Source: Cryptomeria japonica
Taxonomy: Eukaryota; Streptophyta; Pinopsida; Cupressales; Cupressaceae
Length of the DNA stretch: 64,000 nucleotides
NCBI RefSeq assembly: GCF_030272615.1
Contig: NC_081406.1
Coordinates: forward strand, 261,753,386-261,817,385
Direction: 5' to 3'
Shown here: one piece after another, positions 11,732-24,274 of the stretch
How the letters are laid out: the number at the start of each line of letters is the position of its first letter
Position numbering within the stretch: position 1 is the first letter of the stretch
The notes under the pieces: generated by a model
The model's database searches: none
The model's input: only the letters and a program-made list of their open reading frames with translations
What the model was told of the DNA's origin: nothing
Program-made: the position numbers and the translations under genes

Positions 11732-12431
11732 GTCCTACTCTTGGCAAGAGATGTTAGTTGGCCATGTGCATGTTGTTTGCATGATTGAGATTTTCACTTT
11801 GATTTGTATCTTGTATCCCAAGACTATACTTGTTCAGGGCTGCCTAGCTCATCCTATATCTTGGTATGTCTTGGTTGGTGTATAATGGGGCATAGTTTTT
11901 ATGGTATGTTGTGTTTGATGGTTTCTCTTGTACGATCCTATAGTCTCGCATTTACATCATCATCGGTGTTTGTGAGCCTGTGTGCATTGAGATACCTATT
12001 GTCTGAGAGCCTAGTCCACACCTCAAATTTTCATTAACATCCCGATTCCTATAATCAGTGGTGTAGATCATACTTGGCAATATCAAAACTAGGCTTTCTC
12101 TCCACATCTACGTAACAAGAAATCTCATCCACTTACTTCATTTCGTTCATTCATCTCATTTCATCCATTTATCTTGGAGACTGCAATTCATTCATTTCCT
12201 CTTCATCATCCTTAATATTTTTATATCCGTTCATCCTCAATCATCTAGTTCTCTAAACCATTTCGAGAGCACACCCGTGTTCTTTGAACCTGCATGTCCT
12301 CTCGAAGGGGCATACCACTACCTCCTCGTCATCCTTCCTCATCTCATTTATGACTGGGGCATCATGGTACTAGTCTTTATCCTTTCCATCCACTATGTTT
12401 TATTCTTCTTTGATATAACATCACTTCATGA

Positions 12432-12454
12432 TGCTATATCAAAGAGGGGAAAAA
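12432..12454 (+). other. gypsy polypurine tract
   Basis: ATCAAAGAGGGGAAAAA directly abutting the TG that opens the LTR. It matches the tracts at 35425-35443 and, on the minus strand, 52735-52753. It is the plus-strand DNA primer site. Confidence 0.85.
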
Positions 12455-13640
12455 TGTAGACACCTAAAATTAATTAAAATAATATTTAATTAATTTAAGC
12501 CTTTCTACATAATTAATTAATTTAATTATGTTTATCCTTATTCCTCTTAAAATTTAATTAATTTTATCACTATAGTCCTATAATTAATTTATCAAAATTT
12601 ATTATTCCCATTTCTTCTAAAGTCATCTCAATCAATAATTCTTTTAAATTTATCTTAGTTAATTAATTATATTTAATTAACTCGTCGTTTGACTCCTACA
12701 AACCACTTCTTCTAATCTTCACTTAGCCTAATTAATTCTTCTAGAAGCGTGATTATCATTATTCTTCAATTTTAAATTCCTCATGTCACATCCTTCTAAC
12801 TTTCCCACTTGCTCTCTAATCACCCATTAAGCCACCTAATCAATCCCCTTAATCATTTTCACATCACTAATCACCTTGATGCTTTCAAAGAAATTCAAAT
12901 TCTTTGAATCTTCTTGTGCATCCTCTTCCCAAGGAATTTTTAATTCCTTTATCCATTTAGTCTTCCCACACATCCTCTTATTTTGGAATTTTTAATTCTT
13001 CCTCCCTCCCCCCAAGAAATTTTATATTCTTTTTTTTTTTCTCTTCCCAATGTACTTGGGAGATCTTCTCCATGAACCTTGAGAATTGTGGAGACAATAA
13101 ATTCCTTTATGGCATGTCTCTTGAATCCCACACCTTGTTCTCTCAATCCATGTGCTCCCTCTCAAATCGATCTCAACACTTCATTCCAAAATCAATATTG
13201 GCCCTTCATTTTGGCCTCCTCCAATCTATAAATTGGAGTCTCCTCTCCTCACAAATCATCCACTTTTCATACATTCTTATGGTTTCCATTCCATCCCTTG
13301 ATCCACTTCCATCATATTCTCATGATGTCCATTTGAGGATGAAAATCCTCTATCATGCCCTCATAATGTCAAAATCTCTCCATAGCCAATTCATATCATC
13401 CATAATCATCCTTTGAATCATATCCCATCTTGTTGTGTAGTGGAGAGCATCCCACATCTCCATCAAGGACCAATCCAATCAAGTGAGGAAGGGGCGCATT
13501 CTTCACTTCACCAAAGGTCTAATCTGAGGAGCAAGAGATCATCTTCATGAAGGTATAATGGTTTTTGGCATATTTGATTGTGTTTTATGCTTATTTTGAT
13601 TCATTCTAACCATTGACCCTCATGTGGATTTTCCCTATAA
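12455..13640 (+). repeat. gypsy LTR (right end approximate)
   Basis: Starts TGTAGACACCTAAAATTAAT. The first 230 bp are the TAAT-rich U3 seen in the other gypsy LTRs here. A TATA candidate, CTATAAATTGG, lies at about 13226-13236. The end is placed near 13640 by the length and layout of related LTRs, not by a visible boundary. Confidence 0.6.
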
Positions 13641-16600
13641 AATACATAACGTGTAGGTCCAAATCTAATGCAACATGCAAGCTCATCATCACATCAATTT
13701 ATATGGAGAAACCCTTGTGGGAAAAACTCCACCAAAAAGAGAGGCCAAGTATGCATTACCATCAAATAAATGAGAATACAATACATTCACTTCCATTCTT
13801 CTCTTTTTCATCAACATGGAAACACCAATGTACCTATGAACAAACTCTTTATGCCCCAACCTATCCTTGTTCTTGAATATTAACTCTACATCCAATTGTT
13901 CCTCTCTAATACTACATTTAAGGAATTGTTTATATAGACTTTTCAAGAGATCTAAAGTACCAAACAAGGTTCCCAAAGAAGACTTTTCATTCCAAATGTC
14001 CCAACCTCTTAGATTGCCTCCTCAAAATATGAAAGGACACTAGTTTTGGCTCAAATTATTTCCCTCCAACTTGGGTTCTCAAACTTGGAAGATAAGCATT
14101 ACATTAAATGCAATAAATGACAAAATACCAAGAGACACTCATTGCCTCTTCCAAGCACCCACTTGGAGAAGCCCAACAATCAATCATTTTTCCTTTGACA
14201 CATCATTAATTATCCCCTTATAGGCATCCATGTGTGGGGAAAACAATATTAAATAATATGTCCATGAGTCACTTTTACTGCTACTAATGGAACCCATCAT
14301 CCCTTATGAATGTATTGCACATAATAGTGAGAATAAAAAATATAAATTGATTTCCCAATACACATTAAATGCCTAGGAACACTATCCAATGATGTTGGAA
14401 CAATGTATTACAAAGTAGATGCCACCTTAATCGTAACATTGCTAACGTAGGTATTAACTTTAATTCTTGAAGATGTTGAGGAATGTTGGAACCTTCTTAA
14501 TAATATCAACTTCCTCTTCCAAAAGTAGATACAATCTCCCATATTTCTATTGATGTTAGATCGTGAGTGGATTTTCAAATTTGAATATATATTTTTATAT
14601 ATTCTTGTAGTGACCGATACTCTTTTGAATCATATTCCTCAATTCAACTTGGGTAAGGTGGTGACGAAGACCAAATGATCTAACAAACACATGATCGTGC
14701 TTATGTGGAGAATCAAGTTTCTTTGTGTGCTTGGTTTTGGTTGGGACTTGGTCCAACATTTCTTCCTAATGATTACAATCCTAATAATTCTATTCAAATT
14801 CTTTGGAATAGGGAGGTGAGTAGGACTAATGGAGTGCATATATTTATGAAGTTGCATGTTAAATATTTGTGGACTATTATTAAGTGAAGGGGAGATTTTA
14901 TATCAACTTGGTGGTGCTACTTAATAATGATATATTATTCAAGCATGTACCATCATTTATTTTTATGTGCTCTATTTTGTTGCAATCATGACCCAATTTT
15001 TAAGGGGAACATTATCAATCTTTGTTCTCTCCACAAAGGTTTGAGATTTTTTTAGAAAAAAATATTTTTATCTCCAATGGTTGAGGTTCTATGAAGACCA
15101 TTGCTCAAACACCCATCTCACCAGTGCTTTCTTATTGCCCCACATTTTTTTAAACAAGATCACTATTATGAGTGGTGATAGCTATAGATTGAACGAATTT
15201 CTTGTGAGGAGGTTAAAAGAGATGGAACCCTCTATTAATATCTACTATGAATAAGGTATAACTCCTTTTTTGGAATTCCCAAATGTTTACAATGGAAACC
15301 TCTCCATTAATATTTTTAGTGTGTGCAACAAAAAATAGGTCCAAATGGAAAGGATTAATTTTGAAGTGATTGAAACTTGATCATCTCCCAAGCCATCAAA
15401 ATGTATTACAAAGGGGAAAAACTAAAGTGGTAGAGAAAAGTGTCAAAAAATGAGAGCATGGCCTTGTTCTTCAAGGTGGGTGAAGTTCCTATGAAGTTGC
15501 ATGGTGGGTTCAAAAGGGAGTCTTCCTCCTCCCCAGGATAAGGTACATTTCACGAGCATGAAGCACTTTATCTTATAAGGTCATTTCAAGAGATGCTAAC
15601 ATTATCATTTTTCCCTCTTAAATCATTTTTCAAAATCCTTCTCAATTTTCCCTTTTACTTTCTTTCTTTGTTGGAACCCTTTGTTAAATAAGCTAAGGAT
15701 GTGGTTTCTAAAAAACTTGACAAAGCCCTTGTCCTACTCCATTAAGGTCTAATATTTCACCTGTACTAATTTCATTTAGCCTTGCGCCCATTGAAGCCCA
15801 TTAGAGCTTGCCTTGTTAATGATTTGCCACCTGTGAGTCTAATTAGAAAGAAGGCTAATTCCTTTGCAATGGTTTTTATGTAAGCATAAGAGCCCTATTG
15901 ATATTACACCTCTCCCATCCCTATAAAAAGAAAAAAAAGAAAAAAAAAACGTTCTCTTTTCGAGGCCAGCTTGGAATATTCCCTTGATGCAATTACAAAA
16001 CTAAGCTCTTTTTACTTTTTTCACAAAACCAAATGTCTAAAGACCCCAAATTATTCACCTCAAAAATATGTTGTTGTGGGCCTTTTCACCTTTAAAAACA
16101 GTCCTTTGATGACTTATGCTATGGTAAAGACACCTATAAAGAGAAATTTTGATGGAAATCTTGGAAACCCCGAAGCCAAGAAGGCCAAAAAAACTATTCA
16201 ATTTATTGACGAGGAAGACAAATCTACCAAGGAGGAAGGTATTATCCCCAAGGAGAATTTGGAAGCCAAGGAAATTGAATGAGAATGTGTCCATTGTTCC
16301 TCATATTACTAGTATAAAAATTGGTGTGGGGGTGACTATATCGAGCATAAGGAGATCCAACATAATTGCTAGTTGTCTGACTCCCAATCTTAAAGACAGG
16401 TAGGCTTCCAATGGTTCTAAGCCAAGAGATGAGAAAAAAGATAACAAGGAAGAGGTAAAGAATGAGACACCAAAAATTATGGGTAGTAGTCTATTTGAAG
16501 AGTTAAATGCTCCAATCTCTCATTCGAAAGAATCTAGAACCTACTAATGAACATGCCTAAAAAGGTTACCCTAAGTGTGACAAAACTACTATTGAGATGA

Positions 16601-16739
16601 CTAAATTCAAAACTAAAGTGGATGCCTTGGAAGGAAAGATGATTGTTTTTTCAAAATTCAGCTCTAAAATGATGCAAAGGTTGACTATTATTTTTTGTAT
16701 CTTGCAGGATATGATCCATTGATAGGAAGGTAAGACTTG
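13641..16739. other. 3.1 kb with no supportable gene
   Basis: AT-rich sequence with only short, unconvincing open frames. The part at about 13690-14000 includes GTGGGAAAAACTCCACC, which resembles the GGGAAAAACCACGG block of the copia LTRs and may be an old minus-strand LTR relic. The stretch 16050-16300 encodes a Lys/Glu-rich frame (NPEAKKAKK) with no recognised domain. An A-rich tract lies at 15925-15950. Confidence 0.6.
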
Positions 16740-17350
16740 TCCACCAAAGGAGTAGGAACAATAGGGGAAACCAAAGTTAAATGGTCAAGGAGGGCATTAT
16801 GTCACCAAGTAGTAGAGTTTGCAATCCTACAATAAGGACAAGAACAATCATAAGCAATATGTCCAAAAGAAAAGCATCATCTACATCAAATTGGTAGACT
16901 TTCATAAACAAGTGGTTGAAGCTAGTCTTTATCCGAAAACATCAATATGACCCCTCTATGAAGAGGCGCGGGGATGTCAATATCCACTAAAATATGGGCA
17001 CAAGTGAAGTGGCCAATATTAGATGAGGTTAATTTTTCCTTCAAAAACTAACTAATAGAATTGTCAATATAGTCAAATCAAGTATCTTCCTAGAATTAGA
17101 GAGGGAGGTAATGTGACCTTACCCAAATAGGTACAATATTGAGAGATTGTCATGAGGTTGAAAGGGGGAAAATATAGTTTGAGGGAGAGGGAGTGCTCAC
17201 CCCACAACCACAACTAGTCATTTAGAACCACCTCCACGTCCTTTAAAAAAGAAATCTCATGATAAAGAAACCATTGGCACAATGAGAAATCTCAATAGCA
17301 TCCTTGATGAGAGGCTTCCACAACCCCAAAACTTGCTCATGCAAATTTAT
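16740..17350 (-). pseudogene. LINE (L1-type) ORF1 relic with zinc knuckle
   Basis: Minus-strand translation between about 17030 and 16850 gives IGHFTCAHILVDIDIPAPLH, a hydrophobic strand and then a knuckle with spacing C-x2-C-x4-H-x4-C, read as C-R-stop-C-F-S-F-G-H-I-A-Y-D-C. This layout, a domain ending in a VDID-type strand followed by a short linker and CCHC, is that of plant L1 ORF1 proteins (DUF4283 plus zinc knuckle), which bind LINE RNA. At least three in-frame stops are present. ORF2 would be expected to the left but is not recognisable, so this is a decayed fragment. Confidence 0.65.
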
Positions 17351-18364
17351 GAGATCCATTATATCCATAAATAAAACTTTGTTGAGTGCATAAACTTTTA
17401 GTTTCAACCACCTCCTTCTCATAGACCATATTTGGAACCAACTTATGACCCATGTTGTCTTGCAAAAACTATTTCTTGTATGACTAGGATCATAGAAAGA
17501 CTCAATCCTATCCTTGAACCTATGCTAATCCACCTACTACTTCATATAGTTCTATGCCTATTGCATGCTTTACTTAAAGTCCATTATAATATTTCCCTCA
17601 AGCAACTAATTATGACCTAAACCCTAAAATAATCTAGAACATAAGAAGTCAAAGGAAGAAATTTGACTATATATCCTCACACAAGATCACCATGAAATAA
17701 TAATGATAAGTGGTATTGTACATTATCCTTATGTAATTGCATATAGTTCTTATACACCTCCACAAAATTTTGTTCATGTGCATCTCGCGGCCTTGCACAT
17801 GGATGCAAATATGTTGGTGTCTAGTTATACAATCCATATGTGTTGCACATGTTGTATCCACATCCACATGTTATACTTCCATATGTGTATGCCACCTAGT
17901 ATCCCTTGTGTCATAGAACATGATAGACCAATTGACGACATACACATTTGACACATCACAATGTCCACACCACACACCCCTATAATACAACATATTTCAC
18001 ATGGGTTTAATATAGATATTATCACCCCATTAATGTGGTCAGTACACTGTGTATATATAACACTTAACATATTTGTGGAGCCTAGTCGACGATGTACAAA
18101 TATTTACATTGCTTATAAAGTACAAGCAGAGAACAAACCGATATTTATGTTGCACATTTATCATTTTACATGTCTTCTCTTACTTCAATAGAACAATCAC
18201 ATTTCTTTTTTTGCCTTCAAATGTCTATATGGAATTCAATCTAGGATTACAATTTACATATTTTATGAACTTGTGAATTACCAAAGCGAAGTTATAGGTT
18301 CACCCTTTGATTAACCTAGGAATTAGATCATAATACATGTGGTATAAATACTTTTATTCTAATA
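17351..18364. other. 1 kb flank with nothing recognised
   Basis: Unannotated sequence left of the gypsy insertion. It holds short overlapping frames rich in His, Tyr and Ile on both strands around CACATG-type words, with no domain. The last bases before the insertion include AGTAA, the target duplication. Confidence 0.6.
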
Positions 18365-18369
18365 AGTAA
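18365..18369 (+). repeat. target-site duplication (left copy)
   Basis: AGTAA, repeated exactly at 36895-36899 beyond the 3' LTR. Five bases is the normal length for LTR-retrotransposon integration, so the element between them is a single intact insertion. Confidence 0.92.
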
Positions 18370-19821
18370 TGTAGTCACACAAATCTGTCTAGCTTAATTA
18401 AATGAATATTTCGTATTTATTTGATTAAAAATCCACTAGCCATCAGTTAATTAAATAAATATTTAATTAATTCATCTCCAAACATTCTTCTATTAATTAA
18501 ATAAATTATTCAATTTATTTTAATTAATTCATTAAGCCAAATACAAATCAATTAAATAAATAAAATCAATTTATTTAATTATATCCCCCTATTCCTCTTT
18601 TAAATAAATTAAATAAAACATTTATTTAAATCATTATTCCCACCCCACTTGCATTTTCCTACAAATGCAACTTGCACACATTTATTGAAATAAATGAATT
18701 TTTATTTTTAATAAAATCATATTTTCCCTCACCCACCAAATCCACTTGCAAAATCTAATCCCCTTCTAGATTCTTCTAACCCCTTCCTAATTAGCCTAAT
18801 CCATCCCCTAAATATTGTCACATTCCTAAGCAAAGGGAAGTCACTTCTCAAAGCCTAAAAGTCTTTGATAACCATTAAAGGCTTTCAACCTTCAACCACT
18901 TAAATCCTCAAAGTCTTTGATAGCCATTAAAGGCTTCCAACTTTCAACCACTTAATCCACAAAGTCTCCAATAACCATTAATGGTTAACCCAAACCCTCC
19001 TACATGGTTAAAACATTTGTTTTGACTCAACCTCTACCCAACCCAAGGGTCTCATCAAGCCTTTAATGCTTTGACCATGATTATCTCTTAATCATTTGCA
19101 CAAAGGTTTATCCTTGGATTAACTCTTAATCCAATGGGTAATCTTAATTTAGACTTGACCCTTAGCCTTTAGATAACCATGAGGTCTTCTTAGGCCTTTA
19201 ATGCCTCCAACCCCTTTTTTTTTCAACCCAACCCTATGTTGACACTTGTCACCATTTCATTGGTGCCAATTGTGCACATGGATCCCCAACTTTCAAGCTT
19301 GACCCTTGATTAAACCCTTCAATCCTGGCCATCCATTGCTCCATTTTTTCTATAAATAGAGCCCATTTCTTCATACTCAAAATCCTGAAAACTTGTATGC
19401 ATCTAAGCTATAGACATTTTAGAGAGCATTCTTAGCATAATCAATCTAACATCTTGTCTTTTTGGTAAAATCAATCATGTTAGCATCAATAACATAGTAT
19501 TTAGCTTTTCATTTCATATTTGAAGCTTAATATTAAATCTCAATCCTCCATAAGCATCCATAGTGCAAAAAGCTGCTGAGAGCTACACTATTTTGGAACT
19601 TGGAGAGGAGAGGAACAAGGGAGAAGGAGCTAAGGCCATGCTAAGAGGCAGTTGGAGATGCCTCATAATCTTTGTTTCGTTTATTAGATACATTAGCATG
19701 CTTTTAGTGTCTCTCTTGGTATGCCTTCATAGATTAGTTTTTGATTGACTAACAATAACGGTTTTTGTGTCTTTGGTGTTGTTTATCATTTGCTAACCTT
19801 GTGCCATTTTGCAGGGCATCA
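18370..19821 (+). repeat. 5' LTR of the complete gypsy element
   Basis: Starts TGTAGTCACAC and ends GCAGGGCATCA. The first about 270 bp are built of AATTAATTAAATAAAT-like words, a property of all gypsy LTRs in this window. The part at 18840-18990 contains an imperfect repeat around AAAGTCTTTGATA and CCATTAAAGGCTT. The TATA box at 19349 divides a U3 of about 1 kb from R-U5 of about 440 bp. Confidence 0.95.
19349..19360 (+). promoter_or_regulatory. LTR TATA box
   Basis: TCTATAAATAGA within the 5' LTR. The 3' LTR has the same site at about 36422-36433 with one G-to-A change after it. Likely start of the genomic transcript about 30 bp downstream. Confidence 0.7.
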
Positions 19822-19823
19822 TT

Positions 19824-19847
19824 TGGTGAACCCGACGTGAATCGAAC
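19824..19847 (+). other. primer-binding site, tRNA-Trp type
   Basis: Begins TGGTGAACCCGACGTGAA two bases after the LTR. Its complement has the form of a tRNA 3' half: a T-arm GTTCGATTC followed by an acceptor strand ending in CACCA. From memory of plant nuclear tRNA-Trp(CCA) the match is complete over about 24 bases. A degenerate copy of the same site follows the gypsy LTR relic at 41367-42329. Confidence 0.65.
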
Positions 19848-19907
19848 CACCAAAAACAAATCCTTTTTTTTTTAAAACTAACATATTTGCTTGTTGAAAG
19901 TGCCACA

Positions 19908-20215
19908 CAGGTCGCGCTTTGGCGCTATTGAACACGTTTTAGCACTACCGACAATTTTTCTTTCAGCGCTATTGACCCCACAATAGCGCTATTGTCAAAG
20001 TTTCGGCGCTTTGGACATTATTCTAGCGCTTCTGTTATTTTCATAGCGCTAGTGGAATACTTCTAGCACTTTTGGCCTTTCTGTCTCTTCTGGCCTTTCA
20101 ACGCTACTGTATAAATTAGCGCTTCTGTTTAAATACAGACTAGCACTACTGTGTAAAATAGCGCTTCTGTCAAAACACAGACTAGCGCTATTGCGATAGA
20201 GTGTTGTCCAAGTCG
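19908..20215 (+). repeat. Leader array of AGCGCT-centred motifs (about 14 units)
   Basis: Irregularly spaced copies (about 15-25 bp apart) of TAGCGCTATTG and variants such as TAGCGCTTCTG, TAGCACTACTG and GGCGCTTTGG. Two longer sub-repeats near 20115-20195 contain AAATACAGACTAGC and ACACAGACTAGC. The array starts about 60 bp after the primer site, inside the untranslated leader. The reverse-complement array occurs at 34565-34885 in the antisense gene. AGCGCT is itself a palindrome, so the flanking TATTG or TTCTG gives each unit its direction. Confidence 0.9.
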
Positions 20216-22531
20216 CCTTATAACCGAAAAATTGAATATCTTAGGCTTGTAGAAGCCCCCCCTTGGACATAAATTTTACTAATAAATTGTGGTTTTTGCA
20301 GGTTAAAACTAACCCCTAAAAATCATAAAATTTTCATTTTGGTGCTTTTAAAAACTTGAAAAACACAAAAAAACAAAAAAACAAATTTCCATTGTTTTCT
20401 AGTTAGGATTCATCCATTTTTTTGGTGCTTAAAATCAACAACACAAATTTGATTTCCATGCATCAATTCGGACCTAAAATTTACAATCCACACTTCAATT
20501 TTGGGCAAGTAAAAAGAACAATCCACTTGTTTTGATTTTTGCAAGCGATTTTTACTTCATGCAAACGTGTTTTCCATTAAGTTGACCAGGATTTCAAATT
20601 CTAGAATACAAAACACATTGCTTTTTGAAGTTAAAAAGAACACCATGATTGTTGGAGCAACATCTCCAAATAGTTAGATCACATTTGCAAATGCTGGATT
20701 AAAAAGAACAAGTGAATTTGGTGTTTGCCACGCTTGTGCACAAAGGTCAGTCGAGTTGTCCTACCTCTAACACACACTATCCTCTCCCTTGGCTTTCGTG
20801 GTCCTAGGTGCAAGAGAAAAGTGTTAGTAACACTCAAAATTTTATCTTTTTAAGAGAGGTCTGCCAAGGAATTGATACTCTTGGGAATGACCTCGAGCGG
20901 TAAATCCTTCGAGCCGCTATAGAAATCAGGTGAGAGCGAAAGTTGTAGCCTTGGGTATAGCTGTTCCTACAGTGTAACTGGCCGAAAGGACAAATGGGCC
21001 CCACCACCAGTTACAAGGCTCTTAAGTGAGTCACTGCAGAATGAACTTATGTCCAAAAACATCGAACATGACTGAACACCTTTAAGTAGTAGCCCACCCG
21101 TTCTATTGATTGAGGATATTTGAGATATAATTTAGTGCAAGAGCATAGATGGTTTTGCTCCTAAGATACTCACCATACATATTTCCTTGAGTAGAAACAT
21201 AGCTTTTTGAAAAGTCATCTGTGGCTTGATAAAAGTGGTGACTCCCCCATCATAGGGATCATCTATTTGTTATGCTCGTGCAAGACTTAGTATATCACAT
21301 CCTTACCTGCCACGATGGGATTCATAAGGTATGTAGTACCAAATTCGAAGAAATTTCAAGATGTGGGCTAAATTTATCACAACTGGCCATTTGACCTTAG
21401 GGATAAAAAGTGTTTGAAGTGTGTTCGTTTTACAGACCTAGTGCAAATTGAGCCGACTTCAGGCTTTGGAAATACATCTTAAAATACATCAAAAGGAAGG
21501 GTCATATACAAGTCCAAGGATTGGGTTAATCTAGACCCATACTCATTTGTGCCTTTTAGGCAACATTCTTGTGTTTGTGTGCTTGCTTTGTTTTCTTGTC
21601 AAAGAAAAATCAAAAAATCAATCCCAAAAACAAAGTATTCATCCAACCAAACATCTGTCAACACAACCAAAAATACCAAAAACAAAGTGCAAACAAAAAC
21701 AGAGTCACAACTTTTATGACCATTCTTCACATCTTGCGAAAGAAGAAGTGTCATCAGAATATCAACTTGAAAAGAAGACCATTGAGCTCAAAAGCTTTAA
21801 TCAAAAGGAGGAAATTCTTCTATATCAATCGAAAAATCTTTGTCTCCCATAGAGTCTTTCTACATCGCATGCATCTATACCTTCAAGGTAAAACAAACGA
21901 GTTTGATTCAGAATCATTGAACCGCAGAGCTTTTATGCAATATAGAGCTCTGAGTTATCACAAAAATCAAGGAGGAAAGATTAATCCCAACTTTTTCCCC
22001 AACATCTGCATCACCTACAACACAGCTCGAGAAATACCTACAACACCTGAAAGGGAAGAGGTAGAGTTTGTCCCATTTATAACACAAAGTTTTTATTGAA
22101 GTTGAAAACATTTTCATCCATCATCTCACTCATACATCATCACTTCATCATCAATCCGTCCCAACTCTCAAAACATTAAGAGGTTCTTGTCCCAAGTTCT
22201 CTTTTAGATATTGCTTGAAATCAAACACATCACATCACTTTTTAGATTGTTTCTACATCTAGGATAAGCTCATCCTAAGAAACACATCTACGCAGGTTAA
22301 AACTAGTTCATGAGTGAATCCTCTCATTACTAGGTAGTTAAATCTGTAACACATCTCAGATTTATCTACACCTTATCACATAAAATCTTATCAAAACAAG
22401 CAAGCAATTTAAAGAAGGAATTTTGGTTACATCTACCTTAAAAGTGTTCGAGATCTACATACCACCAATCCACTAAATCATCAATCCTTCATCAAACAAC
22501 TCATCATCATCTTCAATCAACTTCAAACAAA
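20216..22531 (+). other. 2.3-kb gag leader, non-coding
   Basis: No domain is recognisable. A 176-codon open frame at 21569-22099, rich in Lys, Asn and Gln, follows an A-rich tract. It has no similarity I can name and lacks breaks only by chance or because it is a short leader ORF. A possible 3' splice site (TTTTTGCAG) sits near 20292-20300. Long leaders are common in this lineage. Confidence 0.6.
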
Positions 22532-24274
22532 ATGGCTCAAACCCGATCACAGTCACGGCAACGAGAAATAGAAATAGAAGAAGAAGAAGAGGAAAATCTC
22601 AATGAATTCCAAGAAGCACTTGGAGGAAATACAAATGACAAAAACCCAAGTACTCCTACTCCTGCAACAATCGAATGGGCTCAACATAACCCTCTCTTTA
22701 ACAGATTGTTTGACGAAATACTCAGGAGTAATGCGGATGCTCACTTCTTAAAACTCGCTCAAGAAGGAGCCAAACTCCCCTCAGACTTTGATCTTGCCCA
22801 ATTAAGACAAGCATCAGAAAGATAAAGTCATCATGAGGAGGAAAGGGGTAGAGATCCCATCAGATATAACATCCCTCGAGGTAACCCACCACCTCCTCCT
22901 CAAAATGAAATGGAGATGTTGCGGCAACAAGTCGAGAATCTCGCCCAACAGCTTCATAGTGGTGTCAAGACTAACCAATTCTCACTCAATGACATTTGTC
23001 CCTATCCTTTTGATAGGAATCTTTACATGCCACCCTTTCCACGAGGATTCGAAACACCCAAATTTGAAAAATATAGAGGAAAGGGAGATCCCCGCGATCA
23101 TGTCCGAGAGTTTCATTCTGCTTGTCTCGAAGTAGCATATGAAGACACCTACCTAATGCGCCTTTTTTCCCAAAGCTTGGGAGGAACAACCACATCATGT
23201 TTTTCCCAACTACCAGGTGGCATTAGAACATTTGAGGAACTCATCCAGAAGTTCCTATCTCATTACTCTTATAACATTGAACGCGACATCACCATGGCTG
23301 ATCTATGCAATACCAAACAAAAACCAGGTGAATTATTCTCAGTATTCCTGCAACGATGGCGCCAAATGTCTAGCAGACGTTCTCTTCAGTTACCTGAACG
23401 AGAACTAGTGGAAATTTTTATTTCCAACTTAAACGAAGAAATGGAATTTCACTTGGATGTCAAAGACACAGACTCTTTTAACGATATGATCACCAAGGGT
23501 TTAAAATGTGAAAGGGCACTCATCAAGAAAGGACTCATCAAAATCTTTAATGAACCAAAAGATGGTCCTCGCCCGCGCTTCAATAGTGATAAACCAAACT
23601 TCTGGAGCAAAAATAAGAATATCATCAACGATGGGGTTGTGGATGCTCGAACTATCCAAAATGCACAACCTATGGTTCGGTTTGCAGGACAAAATCCTCC
23701 ACCTCAGAATAACACAAATGTTCCTTCCAATCAAGGTCACATCACGTCTCATGATGAACCAAGACCTCGTCAGCAAAAACAAAAATGAACATACACTCCC
23801 TTAGGGGAACCCATTGAAACAGTGTTGCGACAACTCCTCTCTCAAAATTTTGTCACTCTACCTAAGCTATCAAACTATGAGCCTCAAGTCAAACCAGCAT
23901 GGTGGAGAGATACTGAACACTGTGAATTCCATCAAGGAAGAGGGCACAAGACAAGTAATTGTCACCGATTGAAATATCTCATTCAGGATCTTATTGATCG
24001 AGGAGAAATTGAAATTGAAGGACATGACCCAAAAACAACCAATAATGATCATCTGATGTTCAAAAATCCACTTCCATCACAAGATCAAAGGGATCCTTCC
24101 ACTTCCAGACGAGGCACTGATACCACTTATTATACGCAGGCTGCGTATAACTACACTGTAAATCACCTGTATGATGCCAATGAACAAGTTGCAACTATAA
24201 CCTTCAAAAATCCCACCTCAAATTGCAATGTTGTTACACGTCGTGGCAAGGTCACCATCAAGGCAGCTCCATAG
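22532..24274 (+). pseudogene. gag: gypsy gag, single frame with three stops
   Basis: Gag builds the particle and packages RNA. The start ATG at 22532 opens MAQTRSQSRQ. Residues 10-30 are Glu-rich. The retrotransposon gag core lies around 23000-23480 (YRGKGDPRDHVREF, then FLQRWRQMSSR). A compact zinc motif CEFHQGRGHKTSNC (C-x2-H-x4-H-x4-C) lies at about 23919-23960. Stops in the same frame fall at 22823, 23786 and 24272. The second replaces an Arg codon of the related element, consistent with CGA to TGA. After the third, the frame continues into protease, so gag and pro-pol share one frame here. The related minus-strand element keeps the same zinc motif. Confidence 0.88.

Larger units (their letters stand above)
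11530..13640 (+). mobile_element. Ty3/gypsy 3'-end fragment with LTR
   Basis: A plus-strand gypsy 3' end. The internal part, 11530-12454, has no recognisable protein domain. It holds a near-duplicate of about 53 bp, a CTCTCGAAGGGGCATACCA block (12299-12317) shared with the two Tat-like elements further right, and a polypurine tract immediately before an LTR that starts TGTAGACACC. The left junction with copia C is abrupt. The right end is not resolved. It belongs to the same lineage as 18370-36894 by these shared 3' features, but no antisense PMD gene is visible in it. Confidence 0.7.

Noticed and set aside
13690-14500. Copia LTR relic
   Set aside because: Only one short block (GTGGGAAAAACTCCACC) resembles the copia LTRs; no ends or primer site visible. 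Mentioned in the gap entry only.
15971-16282. 103-codon Lys/Glu-rich frame as a gene
   Set aside because: Low complexity, overlapping frames on both strands, no motif; not supportable as coding.
21569-22099. 176-codon frame in the gag leader as an extra ORF1
   Set aside because: Lys/Asn/Gln-rich, follows an A-rich tract, no domain, overlapped by another frame of similar quality. Kept only as a remark in the leader entry.
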